DNA of 64,000 nt from Dissophora ornata (lineage: Eukaryota > Mortierellomycota > Mortierellomycetes > Mortierellales > Mortierellaceae). Position 1 is the first letter of the stretch, and each line of letters begins with the position of its first letter. The stretch is taken from NCBI GenBank assembly GCA_025201705.1, contig MU616617.1, positions 1-64,000 of the forward strand, given 5' to 3'. Below, in pieces: positions 12,577 to 23,989 of the stretch. Below the pieces are notes generated by a model. That model was not told the origin of the DNA. It saw only the letters and a program-made list of their open reading frames with translations, and did not search any database. Made by a program: the position numbers and the translations under genes.

Positions 12577-13805
12577 CTAGTTGGATCCAGAGGTTGACGT
12601 GCTAGATCCCGATGTGCTCCCTGAACCATCATCCTTGAAGGCGGCGAGGCCAGCCAGGACAGCGCCGACCAAGAAGATCAACGAGATCACCAGCCAGACG
12701 AATCCCCATCCTTGAGCAGGGCAGATGCCATACTTCTCCGCGAACTGCTCTGCGTCCGATCCGTTTGACTTTCGAAGCACGAGCATGTCGAGGATCTCGA
12801 GAATACTGTAGATACAGCTCATGACACCCAGGAAGAGCGTGAAATATTTCAGGTATTTTCCACCGTCGACCCACCACAGCAATGCGATGATACCTGCAAA
12901 GAAGAAACAGATTCCAAACGCCAGCAGGTTTCTGGCCCAGAACATGGTCAACACCAGGCAGAGGATCAACATGATGGCTGCGCCCTTCGATGCCGTAACA
13001 TTGAATCCGCAAAAGACCAGAATCCCTCCCAAGAGCGAGCTTCCCAGATAACCTGCAGGCAGTGCAAGGCACTGTGTCCTCCTGTTGCCAACATAGGTCG
13101 TCAGTCCACCAAGATTAGGGTCCACAGTAATGGACTTTACTTTTCCGCCACTGACACACGCCATACAGGCATGTCCAAACTCGTGTAGGCCAATTGTCAC
13201 CAGCTATTAGGATGACAAGGAATTTGGGAACCAGGCCCAGACATTTTAGTTCGCGTGCATCATTAATCTTTAATTAGCAATAAAAGGAATAAAAGGACGA
13301 CGGCCCAAGACAAAGGACGAGACGATAAATAACATTCGTGTGTATGGGTTGTGTTGTGTGATCACGCTACGACTGGGCTGTAGCGTGTTGTGTTTGCCCA
13401 GGGGCAGTGGGGTAGGGCTGGGCAACAGGGGCTTCAAAGACAGCCTCGTCTATTCATAGTTTCACAGAGACAAGAACACCCCGCCTACTCTTAATACACG
13501 CCATGGCTTACCTTGAATGGATACAGCAGGTGCTTCAGGATAGGCATTTGCCACAAGAGCAGGATGCCGGCCATATACCCTCCGCTATTTAAGGAAAGAG
13601 TCCGGTGTTCACAATCAATACGGTTAGCGCCCATAGACAACTGCCACACAGGCAATACAGAACGACTGAGAGGCAGTGGGAAGAGAGGGCAAGAGACAGA
13701 GAGGCAGTGCTGCTAAAACATCTTTCCTTACATTAACCAGAGGGTAGTGATCTGCTCCTTGGTTGGCGCAAGAAGGTTGCTGCTTCCGCTTTGAACGGGT
13801 GCCAT
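12577..13805 (-). CDS. M50B-like membrane zinc peptidase
   Basis: Three exons, 13805-13732, 13584-13512 and 13203-12577, encode 257 residues. The introns are 147 bp and 308 bp with GT-AG ends, and the phases fit at both joins (…TTLWLIGGYMAG… and …LLYPFKLVTIGLHEFGHA…). The HEFGH motif at residues 56-60 is the HExxH zinc-binding site of Peptidase_M50B-like proteins. Several hydrophobic segments follow (about residues 85-190 and near the C-terminus), so it is a multi-pass membrane protein. The tail is Ser/Thr/Gly-rich. The family is related to site-2 proteases that cleave within membranes, but the substrate of this branch is unknown to me. It is the only gene in the stretch between 8640 and 14267. 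Confidence 0.8.
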
Positions 13806-14266
13806 GATTAGAATGTAATGCTGTGAATGGGAAGGAAGGCGAATATGGATTGTGATCCAGTTGCTTGTCTGATTTAAAATTGTTGCCTTGCAAGAGAATG
13901 ATGAAAAGGAATGGGCGCAGGCGATAGGAGAGGAATGCAGGAGAGAGGGAGTGAGGTCGCGAGAGCTGAGACTTGTGGAAGAGAGAACTGAGATGCAAGA
14001 AAGGAGAAAATGAACAAGAAGAGGAATAAGTAGAAAAGGAGAAGGAGATGCGAAGGTTGTTCCTGAACAGAGAGGTAAAGCCCTGACCAGTTACATCATG
14101 TCTTGGCCAAAAACATCAGGGCGCATCCCCGTGGCGAATGCCCGGATTTTGTTTGAGCCAAAAACCAAAAATATGATATGATGTCACATCTTGGCTGTTT
14201 TTAGTGCGTCCAGAAACAAGCAAGCATTCAAGGAAGAGGTGATTTATTTTTCAGTGGATTCTTTCG

Positions 14267-16371
14267 CTATGTCGCGGCAGACGTCAAAACCCCAGGCGCG
14301 GTCCCAATCTCAGTCGATTGCTGGGGCTGCTGTTGCTCTTCAGCCGATGGTTGCGCAGATCCACCGTACCGATCTAGGTAAAACTCTACCAAGTCTTTCT
14401 CGCCCGTCTTATCGTTGTGTTGGATCATCAACTGATACGTCTTCTTTCGCCGAATGTCATCCTTTCCCCAGTCCTTTATGCCCAGCGCTTGGAGTCTGAG
14501 ATGCATCCGATCCGTGTACTTTGTCAGGAACGCGATCTTGTCGTTGCGGTTGAGAATATGCTGTTGCTGTTGCTGATGCCTATTCATGCTATCGTCAATC
14601 CTATTGGGCATGGGAAGGGGCTCCCTTTCCCGTGCGGGTGTGGACTTCGCTGCCAGTGAAAAGACAGTTGACGACATATTCATAGTGTGGGTTCGAGCGG
14701 CATCGCTGGCGCCATTGATACTGCTATTGCTTTCCACCTGTGGGGCAGTTCGGCGAGTTGATGGCTCCCTGGTATAGTCTGCATCATCCAGCAACAATCG
14801 CACATCCTCCTCGTCGCTAAATGACTCCACTGACCCCTTCCGCATTTCGATGTCCTCATCATACCAACTCTTGTGTTGATGCTGATACATCGCTAGCTGT
14901 CCCGCTGACAAAGCCCTGTCTCTGACTGGCTTCTCGCCATGGCGCTGATTGAGACGTCGTCTTCTACTGACGCGTCTTGCAAAGGATTTTAGCTTGTTAG
15001 TTTGCGATGTTGATGGTGCCTGTGTAGTCGTTCCAGATGCTTGGGATGAAACTGCAGCGCGGTTGAAGAATGTAACCGGCGAGGAAACTGTATAATCTTC
15101 ACGGCTCGAGAACGAATGCCAGGAATACTCCTGAGAAGACGGCGCCAATACATCTCTGCTTCCTCGTTCAGAGGAGTATCTATTAAGCGGAGGTTTCCTT
15201 GCGACGTGACAGCAGAACGCAGATGCGAAATCTTGCCCGCCTTGCGAGAGCGATCGTCTGCTCTGTAGTCCGTGCAGACAATGGTCAGCGCTCATTGATG
15301 AACTTGATTCGGCAGCTCCTTGGTGCGCAAGCTGCAGCTGTCCCCGCTCTCCTGTATTAAGAATTGTGACAGCATGATCATCTTTTTCAAGTGTGGAGCG
15401 GGATAGGGAGGTTGGCAGGCTTGGAATTGCAGTTGTTGTCGGGGTAAATGGCTGAGGAACTGGGTCAGGAGTAGGATTCGAGCTTATAGTGATGACTGGC
15501 GGTTGATCTACAATATCGCTTGCCCCACTCAAGGCCAAAGCGTTCACCGAGCTTGAAGGCTTTTGTGTGTGGAGTTCAAGATGAAAGGAAGGGGGATAGT
15601 GAGCCTTCAAAACAATAATAGCGATCCCTCCCTCCTTTCATTCCGGTTTCTATTTTTTTTTTTTTTTTTTTTTTTTTTTGCAGGAAACAATCGCCCGTGC
15701 CCGTGGAAATATATACTTACTCCAACATGGGTTTTGTCCAAGGCATAAAGTACGCCCAACATGCGGACGGCATCCCATTTAGCCTGCCTCCTAGTCTTCT
15801 CCGCAGATTGATGAGCTTGAATACTATCCATGCATTGGATATCGACACCGCTGTTGTTTTCACCAATTCGACTTTCGCTGCAGCGCATGATCGCCTGATT
15901 CAGCTGGAACGTATTATGGTTTAGGAGCTTCCTCTGTTGCTGGCGCTGACGTTTCCACTGATCCTCTTCCTGAAGACGAAGTGGGGAGTCGGCGAAAAAG
16001 TCCTCAAAAATCCTCTCCAGTAGCAGCGGGGCTCTTAGCTGCATGTTGGCAAGGTATGCAAAGATGATGATAGATCCAGATTCAATAGAAAGTCTATACC
16101 GTGCTTTGAGAAAGTGCACAAGCTCTGCGGGGTGGAAAAGATATCTATGAAGACGAGAGCAGGTACGGGAAAGGCACGAGTATTCGCAAAGCGACAGGTT
16201 GAAACCGATCCTGGATAGAAGCTCTGGCGGTAGAGTTGCAAGCGTTGGTTTGCAGCGAAGGGAGATGAACGGCGTAGTAGTTTGCATGGAAGACGACAGA
16301 GTGATGAAAGACGGTGAAGACAGGATGACATAGTCGTAGCCCACCGCGCTTTTATCGACCTGGCACTCCAT
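14267..16371 (-). CDS. F-box protein
   Basis: Two exons, 16371-15721 and 15604-14267, flank a 116-bp intron that contains a long T run on the plus strand. Donor GGA|GTAAGT and acceptor TTTTGAAG|GCT keep phase 0, giving 662 residues. An F-box-like segment at about residues 44-80 (LATLPPELLSRIGFNLSLCEY…) predicts binding to Skp1 in an SCF ubiquitin ligase. The second exon is Ser/Gln-rich with basic stretches and ends in a segment with RLQALGIKDWGKDD and YLDRYGG. The substrate is unknown. I chose the ATG at 16371 because upstream in-frame codons reach only a TTG. Its start faces the eS6 gene, so the 443-bp gap is probably a shared divergent promoter. Confidence 0.7.
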
Positions 16372-16813
16372 GGTCAATAGTTGGTATGTGTTGGACACTG
16401 AAAGGGGCGAAAGGCGGTGACAGTGCGAGGAGTAAGGAAGTGGAAGACTGGACAAGCTGAAGGATTGAATGAAACCAAGAAGAAAAAATGGACCAACACG
16501 CCGTCACATAAACCAGCCCATGCACGGACACCCATAATCACCATCCGTCTATCCCATTGAAGCGTGCAGCATTAATATCCAGACGCCAAAGCTTTTTGTC
16601 TGTCGATGCTCTTGACGTTTGTTTAGGATAAACGTCCCTTACTACACCTCGCGATCTGGATCTTAGAACTCACAAAGACTTGAAGGCTCATCGTGCATCG
16701 TGGCACAAACTACAGATTTCTTTGGACCTAGAAGTGGCTTAGTCGTACAGAGCACTATTAATTTTGTCCTGTGCCGCGACCCAATTGATCTTTCTTTTTG
16801 CTGGCCTCTCATT
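16372..16813. promoter_or_regulatory. Divergent promoter between F-box gene and RPS6
   Basis: The two start codons point away from each other across 442 bp. A pyrimidine-rich tract (TCTTTCTTTTTGCTGG) lies directly before the RPS6 ATG, as expected for a ribosomal protein gene leader. Sharing of the promoter is inferred from layout. Confidence 0.5.
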
Positions 16814-18823
16814 ATGAAGGTGCGCATTTGGATCGCCGTGACCATTTAATTTTTTTGCCCAGCTTTTGGCTCAGTCACGTGGATGCCTCCTGTGCCAGGC
16901 CAATGGAACTCCTCCCACCCACGCTGGAGAGATCACCAAGGACATCCATGGATGCATATTTGCAGCAACACCAATCGATCCATCGATACATCAGCTCAGC
17001 TCATCATCAATCGACCCATCATTCATCACGTCGGAAGCAATTCCCCCAGACCACTTTCAGAAGTCTTCGCCTGAACCAGCATCTGGAGACTATCGCCAAT
17101 TTTTTCCTCGCAGGAGACTCCCCACTGGAATTGTCTTGGACATCTTATTCACTTCAGGATGGCAACATCTTGGCCCCCATGCACCCGACAGAAACGTAGC
17201 GGCACCTATTCAGGAATACCCCTTGTCTTGCAACTGGAAGTCCAATCGATCAAATCATCAGCAATTACAGACATCTGCTCTGAACGGCTACCTCAGAGAG
17301 ACTGATCTGCTGATCACTCGTTGGAAGTCATGTCGATGGGACTGGAATACCAGCGGCGGGGCTGTTTGTTGTCGCCGCTGTGGCCCTTACGGTCATCTGG
17401 AAACCAGGAATTCATGGCAGAGTACTGATCGAGCCTCAATCCTTTGACACTAGTTGAACATTGCCAACCCAGCCACTGGCTGCCAGAAGACCATCGATTT
17501 CGATGATGAGCGCAAGACGTAAGTTTTCTTTCAAGACTGAACTTTACCGGGAATAGAGACGAAGGTGTAGCCGTACCTGGGGGAAGGGTTCTATAGCCAG
17601 TTCAATTGCTCAGGGGATTGCCCTATCGCAGCAACGTGCAGCGTTGGTGGTGGATCAACTGTAGGAGTTAGACTTCGGGCGACCAAGGACACCTAGCTTT
17701 CCTTGGCTTTGGGCGAGCAGAGCATTACCATGAATGCTTTATGTGCCTTGGACACAGCACCCTATCAGGAACTGGACATTGACTCTGGACTCTATACTTT
17801 TGATTTTTCCAATCAACTAGTCGCATCTTCTACGAGAAGCGTATCTCTGCTGAGGTCGCCGTCGACTCGCTCGGCGACGAGTTCAAGGGTTACGTTTTCC
17901 GTATCACCGGAGGTAACGACAAGCAGGGTTTCCCCATGAAGCAGGGTGTCCTCCTCCCCTCGCGTGTCCGCCTTTTGTTGTCCAAGGGTCACTCTTGCTA
18001 CCGCCCCCGCCGCACTGGCGAGCGCAAGCGCAAGTCTGTCCGTGGATGCATCGTCGGCTCCGACATGTCTGTCCTTTCCGTCACCATCGTTAAGCAGGGT
18101 GAGCAGGACCTTCCTGGCCTGACCGACACCACTGTCCCCAAGCGTCTTGGACCCAAGCGCGCCAACAACATCCGCAAGTTCTTCGTACGTAACCCTGAAG
18201 TGCTGCGAATTCATTTTGTGCAGTTGAAACAGTGAGACAGGATCAGGAGAAACGTGATATCAGGCTGGAGTCGATAGTTTTCGGGACCTGGTGCTTACGT
18301 TCTCAGGAGTGATTTTGCCTGATACCATCGCTTTTGGGATACCTCGGTGCAATCAATCGTCATGAATGGCATTCCCGACGAACAGTCTCCCAATACTTCT
18401 CGTTTGTTGTACAGGAATGACAGGACAGAACGTCTATCAGGATATTACTTTAGTCATACCGGCAAGCTTGCATATCCTGGTCGGCAGTTATTAATCAATT
18501 TCAACACGTTGTTTGTGGATATTCATGGCTATTAGAACTTGACCAAGGATGATGATGTCCGCAAGTTTGTCATCCGTCGCGAGGTTCAGCCCAAGAACGC
18601 CGAGAAGAAGCCTTACACCAAGGCCCCCAAGATCCAGCGCCTGGTCACCCCCGTTGTCCTCCAGCGCAAGCGCCACATCTTGGCCCTCAAGAAGCGCCGC
18701 TCTGAGAACGCTAAGGAGGCCGAGGCCGAGTACAAGGCTCTCATCGCCAAGCGCGTCAAGGAGGCTGCTGAGAAGCGCCAGGAGATCAAGAAGCGTCGCG
18801 CTTCCTCCCTCCACAAGGCTTAA
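16814..18823 (+). CDS. RPS6: 40S ribosomal protein eS6
   Basis: Four exons, 16814-16819, 17454-17518, 17821-18184 and 18536-18823, give 240 residues, the usual length for fungal eS6. Exon 1 is only ATGAAG. Exon 2 supplies [16 protein letters not shown] and exon 3 the core (RIFYEKRIS…[14 protein letters not shown]…). Exon 4 supplies the basic C-terminal helix ending RRASSLHKA, where RRASS resembles the S6-kinase phosphorylation site. The introns are 634, 302 and 351 bp, all GT-AG with matching phases. It is a structural protein of the small ribosomal subunit and a TOR/S6K target in other eukaryotes. The codon use is strongly biased to C-ending codons, as expected for a highly expressed gene. 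Confidence 0.97.
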
Positions 18824-19184
18824 GTGTATTGTTCTTCTTACATAAAAAACAATCAACAATATCAACTAGATCTAATTGCTGGAAACAGTGGCCCACTAAA
18901 ACCTGAGAAGGAGTTGCTCAGCTTGTCATTAATGATAATGAAAAATCCATGAATGTTTACAGTTGCAGTATCCAAGTGGTTGACTCGTCACGTGTAAAAG
19001 GCGCTCTTTATTGCTCGTTTACCTTGAGAACTCTCCCTCTTCTTCATTAACCACGCCTCCATCCTACATCAATCACTGTCGCCACTCCAGAATTTACCAG
19101 TTCCACTGTCACCCTACACTGTAGTGTCTTCCCCTTCATTTTCTGCTTCACGCCCGTTCTAGTCCTGAGAGCCTCTTTCACAAA

Positions 19185-20311
<1,127 letters not shown>

Positions 20312-20492
20312 GAGCGACTACTGTTGGGATCGATGTCTATTCTCCACAGGCACAGGATCCTTTCGAGAGAGGCCTTTGTGAAATAAAGGACTTGTTGACC
20401 CTCGTTTGCCACCAATTTGATGGCGTATTTGAACGGTGCATTCGTGTTGGTGAACTGGATTGAGATGACGCAGCGCGGAAAGACGCTGCTCT

Positions 20493-21448
20493 TTACTTGG
20501 AAACGGTGGCAATGCACTCGATCTCGACCAAGACATCCTTGGGGAGACGAGCCACCTCGACGCAGGAGCGGGCAGGGAGAGCGCCACCAAGACGCTAAAT
20601 CACATTATATCCAGGTCAGAGACGGAAAACTCGCCATCGTTTCCAAAGCGCATCACGATTTTGGGCGGCATTCGTTTACCTTGCCGTAGATCTCATTAAC
20701 GACAGCAAAGTCGTTCATGCTCTTCACGAACACGGTAGATTTGACGATCTGACCGAAAGAAGAGTTGGAAGCCTTGAGGACCTCGCCCATGTTTGTCAAG
20801 ACTTGTTCCTATTTCGATTTGTTTAGGTTTTGTCGAGTGTTTGAGCAATTGGATCCGAGATACCATGACTAGCACAATCGTTGTCCGCAACATGCCCGCC
20901 TTTTCATTTTCTCTCGGAATATCCATTCACTACTGTCCTGCACTAGCCGGTTTGCCGATTTTTCCCGTCAATATCGGATCCATTAAACAACGGCAACGTC
21001 TTCAACGAAACCTTTTCTTTTTTTTGTTGGGGAATATTTCCTGGGTCCATGGTTGGCGATGAATGAGCACATGTTTTTTATCTCATAGGGGGCTTTACAG
21101 TCTGCTCCTTGACACCTCCGGCAACGACCTCACCGTTCGCGGGGTTAACAGGGATCGATCCTGAGCAAAACACGAAGCCGTTGGCGACAACAGCCTGTGC
21201 TATAAGTAGGGGACAATGGATTGGATCAATTGAAGGAACAGTGTTAGGATATAATGACGACTGTGGGAAAATTTATTGTCTAGCGGCATGGACACAACCG
21301 CAAACGAAATGGAAGAGATCGAAAGCGTACAGTAGGGGCCGATGGCGGCAGGGGCATTGGTGGTGTGGACAATCTTGTTGACAGTGGTGGACATTGTGCG
21401 GAGATGTCCCCGGATTGCGGAGAGGCGGTTAATGGCTACAAGCGACAT
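20493..21448 (-). CDS. MMF1: RidA-family reactive imine deaminase
   Basis: Four exons, 21448-21331, 21199-21099, 20808-20680 and 20594-20493, give 149 residues. The first 18 residues ([18 protein letters not shown]) are basic and amphipathic, like a mitochondrial presequence. A second Met then starts the canonical 131-residue protein. The RidA signature is in the last exon ([15 protein letters not shown]…VEIE), with the conserved Arg at 125. The family hydrolyses 2-aminoacrylate and related enamine/imine intermediates released by PLP enzymes and protects branched-chain amino acid metabolism. Use of both Mets could give mitochondrial and cytosolic forms; that is inference. The symbol follows the yeast mitochondrial paralog. 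Confidence 0.93.
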
Positions 21449-21608
21449 TATGTCTTTCGCTGATGTGGATGAGAGGGGAGTGGGAGAGAAAGAGTTGTTT
21501 TTTTATTTCCTAGGATGTACCGTTCTTCTATCGCGACGCGGACGTGTTTCAGGGCGTTATTGCAGACAGGTTTACTGGCGGGTTGATTGCACGGCCATGC
21601 ATCCGTTC

Positions 21609-22160
21609 TCACATGAGAGTTGTGCTCTTTCCATCAATGCCCTCACCATCCCTCGCAAGCCTGGTTAATACCTCGCCATCGACCCTCATCGTCTGCCATT
21701 CTTCCATCACCACTGCTCCCAGTGACTTGTAGAACTGGATACTAGGCTCGTTCCACTTCAACACCGCCCACTCCAGCCGCCCACCGTTCATCTCCACCAC
21801 CTCTCTTGCCAGCTCTCCTAGCAGTCGTTTTCCAATCCTTTTGCCCCTCGCTGACTCCTTTACAAACAAGTCCTCGAGGTAAATCCCGCCTCGACCACGC
21901 CATGTCGAGTAGTTTGTGAAATAAAGAGCGAGTCCCACAGGTTCCGGAGATTCAGGGGTAAACGCCAACAAACAAGACGCCAAGTTCTGAGAGGTCGGGT
22001 GGGGGGGTGTGAAACGAAGGGTGTTGAGGAGAGAGGTCTCGGTGGCCTCAACGGTTGATGGCGGCTCCTTCTCGTACTTTGCGAGTTCGTGGATGAGCGA
22101 GAGGATAGACCCGACGTCCGAGGGTGTCGCTGGACGGACTGTCACTTGTGCTGGCGGCAT
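21609..22160 (-). CDS. SSAT-like GNAT N-acetyltransferase
   Basis: This intronless frame of 183 residues starts at ATG 22160. It opens with VTVRPATPSDVGSILSLI and ELAKYE. The acetyl-CoA loop is RGKRIGKRLL, preceded by YLEDLFV and followed by WNEPSIQFYKSLGA. These are hallmarks of diamine (spermidine/spermine) N1-acetyltransferases, which use acetyl-CoA to acetylate polyamines or related amines. The exact substrate cannot be read from sequence, and thialysine acetyltransferase is an alternative. It sits 160 bp after the RidA start, on the same strand, and 272 bp before the end of the polysaccharide deacetylase gene. Confidence 0.88.
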   Translation of the reverse strand: MPPAQVTVRPATPSDVGSILSLIHELAKYEKEPPSTVEATETSLLNTLRFTPPHPTSQNLASCLLAFTPESPEPVGLALYFTNYSTWRGRGGIYLEDLFVKESARGKRIGKRLLGELAREVVEMNGGRLEWAVLKWNEPSIQFYKSLGAVVMEEWQTMRVDGEVLTRLARDGEGIDGKSTTLM

Positions 22161-22432
22161 TTTTTGTTGTCGGTGAGTTTTTTTCTTGTTGTGGGAAAGT
22201 AGGAACTGGAAAGGGAAGGGAAGAGGGACAGAGAACAGGGGAAGATGGCTATTTTACGTTGGTCAAGGAATAGTAGCATGACTCACTTGGGTAAACGAGT
22301 GCGTTTCAGTAATTTACTGTTTTCGGTTATGTGGACGTGAGAAAACTACAAAATGTGGTGTACAATTTCGAAAATGATGGCGCTACATAAGCTACGGCAC
22401 AAGGTTCATACCCTGGATAACAAAAAAAAATC

Positions 22433-23989
22433 CTACAACATCTGGACAAGACCTGCCACAGCAGCAGCGACAACAACGCCCAAACCACTCGTCATCCACA
22501 ACGAATCAGCAGCCAATCTCTCTCCGGCGCTCTTACTCGAGCTTGTGGTCGATGTTGGCAACGGAGTTGCCGAACTTGTCGTCGTCACCGCAGTATCTGT
22601 GAACGTGCAGTTCGAGCTTGTGCACAAGCACTGTGCCGCAATAGGATCCCACCACTCCATTGCGCAGTTGGCTGGGACGGGCGTGCGGTATCCAGTCTGG
22701 CCCGCTGTAATAACACGCGGAGGAACCGGTGTTGTGACTGACGGCTGCGTCGTAGGGCATCCATAGCAGGTCGACCATGGTCCATCTACAAAGTTACAGG
22801 CCTGGAGCACGCCTTTATCGATGGTACCCGAGTTTGTATCATCCAATCCGTTGCAGATCTCCTTGCCCACAGCTGGCAAGGTGCACTTCATGTAAGACTG
22901 AGCCGCCAGTTGAGATGCAGGGACTGGGTTCTGCATCCATTGCAACAGCTGCTGGTTGGTCACGAACCACACATCTTGCTGAGCCGCGGCCCATGCAAAG
23001 AAGTCGTTATACATCGCTGTGGAGTTGCCGACATGGACCGGATGCAAATAAATACCGAAGGGCTGGCGTGTTCCCTGGTAATGCCTGTTGAAGTTACTCT
23101 TGAGCCACGTGGCGACAACGTCGGTTGATCCGCTCAACTGTGCATCCATCACGTAGGCGTTGGCAGTGGGGAGGTCGCTGTCCATGATGGCATGCATGGG
23201 GATCTCCCACATGCCGGGCGAGGAGATGGTCTGGTTACAGATGCCATTCCAGCAGTCGTTGGCGACACCAAAGTCCAAGGTGTAGGGCCAATAGGCATCG
23301 GTGGGGACGGCCGATGTCGAGGATTCATATAGGAATTTCTCTTGCGCGAGGATGTCGAAGGTCGACTTGGAGTAGTTCAGGAACGGGGCACGGAAGCCAG
23401 CCATCTTGGCGAAGGGGATACCCGAGAACGCGTTGATGGCCAAGCGGTTGCCAATGATCTCGTCTACAAATAGAAAAAGATGATGATGGTTAGAAGCCAT
23501 AAAAGGATAAAACGTGAACCAGGGAGGGAGCGCAGAACACGCGTTCGACAAGAAGAGAATTTCTCTCTCTCTCTCCGTGCGCGTTTGTGAAACGAGATTC
23601 TTACCGGCAGGTGGATCTCCAGGGTGGGTCATGGTATGATCCGCAACCTCATTGCCAGCAGCATACCACTGCTGGATCAATGAAAAGTCGGAATAAAGTG
23701 TCTGCGCGAACCATGTGGCCTTTGCAGGGCACCCATTAGGGTTCCTGTGTGGGGTCATAAGCGAGGCTGCAATTGGAACAGTTGCTGCTTGAACGGCATC
23801 GTCAAATGTCAACGTGATGAACTGTGGGACCGTCTTGGGGTCCAAGCCGTTGGGGGGATTGACAGATGGGCAGACACAGGCGGGGAAGACACACTTTGCG
23901 GGGTCGCAGGTGCCAGCTTCAGCACCGGAGAGACCAACGAGGACGAGGACGGACACGGCAGCGGCCAAGGAAATCGTTGCGAAACGCAT
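22433..23989 (-). CDS. Secreted/GPI-anchored polysaccharide (chitin) deacetylase
   Basis: Two exons, 23989-23605 and 23463-22433, are joined over a 141-bp intron (PPA|DEIIGN) and give 471 residues. A signal peptide spans about residues 1-25. A Cys-rich segment follows, then the NodB-type catalytic domain: TFDD with D63/D64 and the HTMTHPGDPP motif (118 onward), which supply metal-binding Asp and His residues of CE4 enzymes. Later motifs include AGFRAPFLNYS and a histidine in GIYLHPVHVG. A second Cys-rich region precedes a Ser/Thr-rich stalk, and the C-terminal hydrophobic tail looks like a GPI-attachment signal. It probably acts at the cell wall, turning chitin into chitosan. Some fungal CE4 relatives have lost activity, but here the key residues are present. 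Confidence 0.9.
   Translation of the reverse strand: MRFATISLAAAVSVLVLVGLSGAEAGTCDPAKCVFPACVCPSVNPPNGLDPKTVPQFITLTFDDAVQAATVPIAASLMTPHRNPNGCPAKATWFAQTLYSDFSLIQQWYAAGNEVADHTMTHPGDPPAGKNLVSQTRTEREREILFLSNACSALPPWFTFYPFMASNHHHLFLFVDEIIGNRLAINAFSGIPFAKMAGFRAPFLNYSKSTFDILAQEKFLYESSTSAVPTDAYWPYTLDFGVANDCWNGICNQTISSPGMWEIPMHAIMDSDLPTANAYVMDAQLSGSTDVVATWLKSNFNRHYQGTRQPFGIYLHPVHVGNSTAMYNDFFAWAAAQQDVWFVTNQQLLQWMQNPVPASQLAAQSYMKCTLPAVGKEICNGLDDTNSGTIDKGVLQACNFVDGPWSTCYGCPTTQPSVTTPVPPRVITAGQTGYRTPVPANCAMEWWDPIAAQCLCTSSNCTFTDTAVTTTSSATPLPTSTTSSSKSAGERLAADSLWMTSGLGVVVAAAVAGLVQML

Noticed and set aside
16866..17447. A 193-codon frame as a separate gene
   Set aside because: It starts only at TTG and lies wholly inside RPS6 intron 1, whose exons are certain. 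I kept it only as a finding.
17519..18535. snoRNA genes in RPS6 introns 2 and 3
   Set aside because: Ribosomal protein introns often host them and isolated box-like motifs occur, but I could not find C/D or H/ACA boxes at correct spacing with supporting stems.
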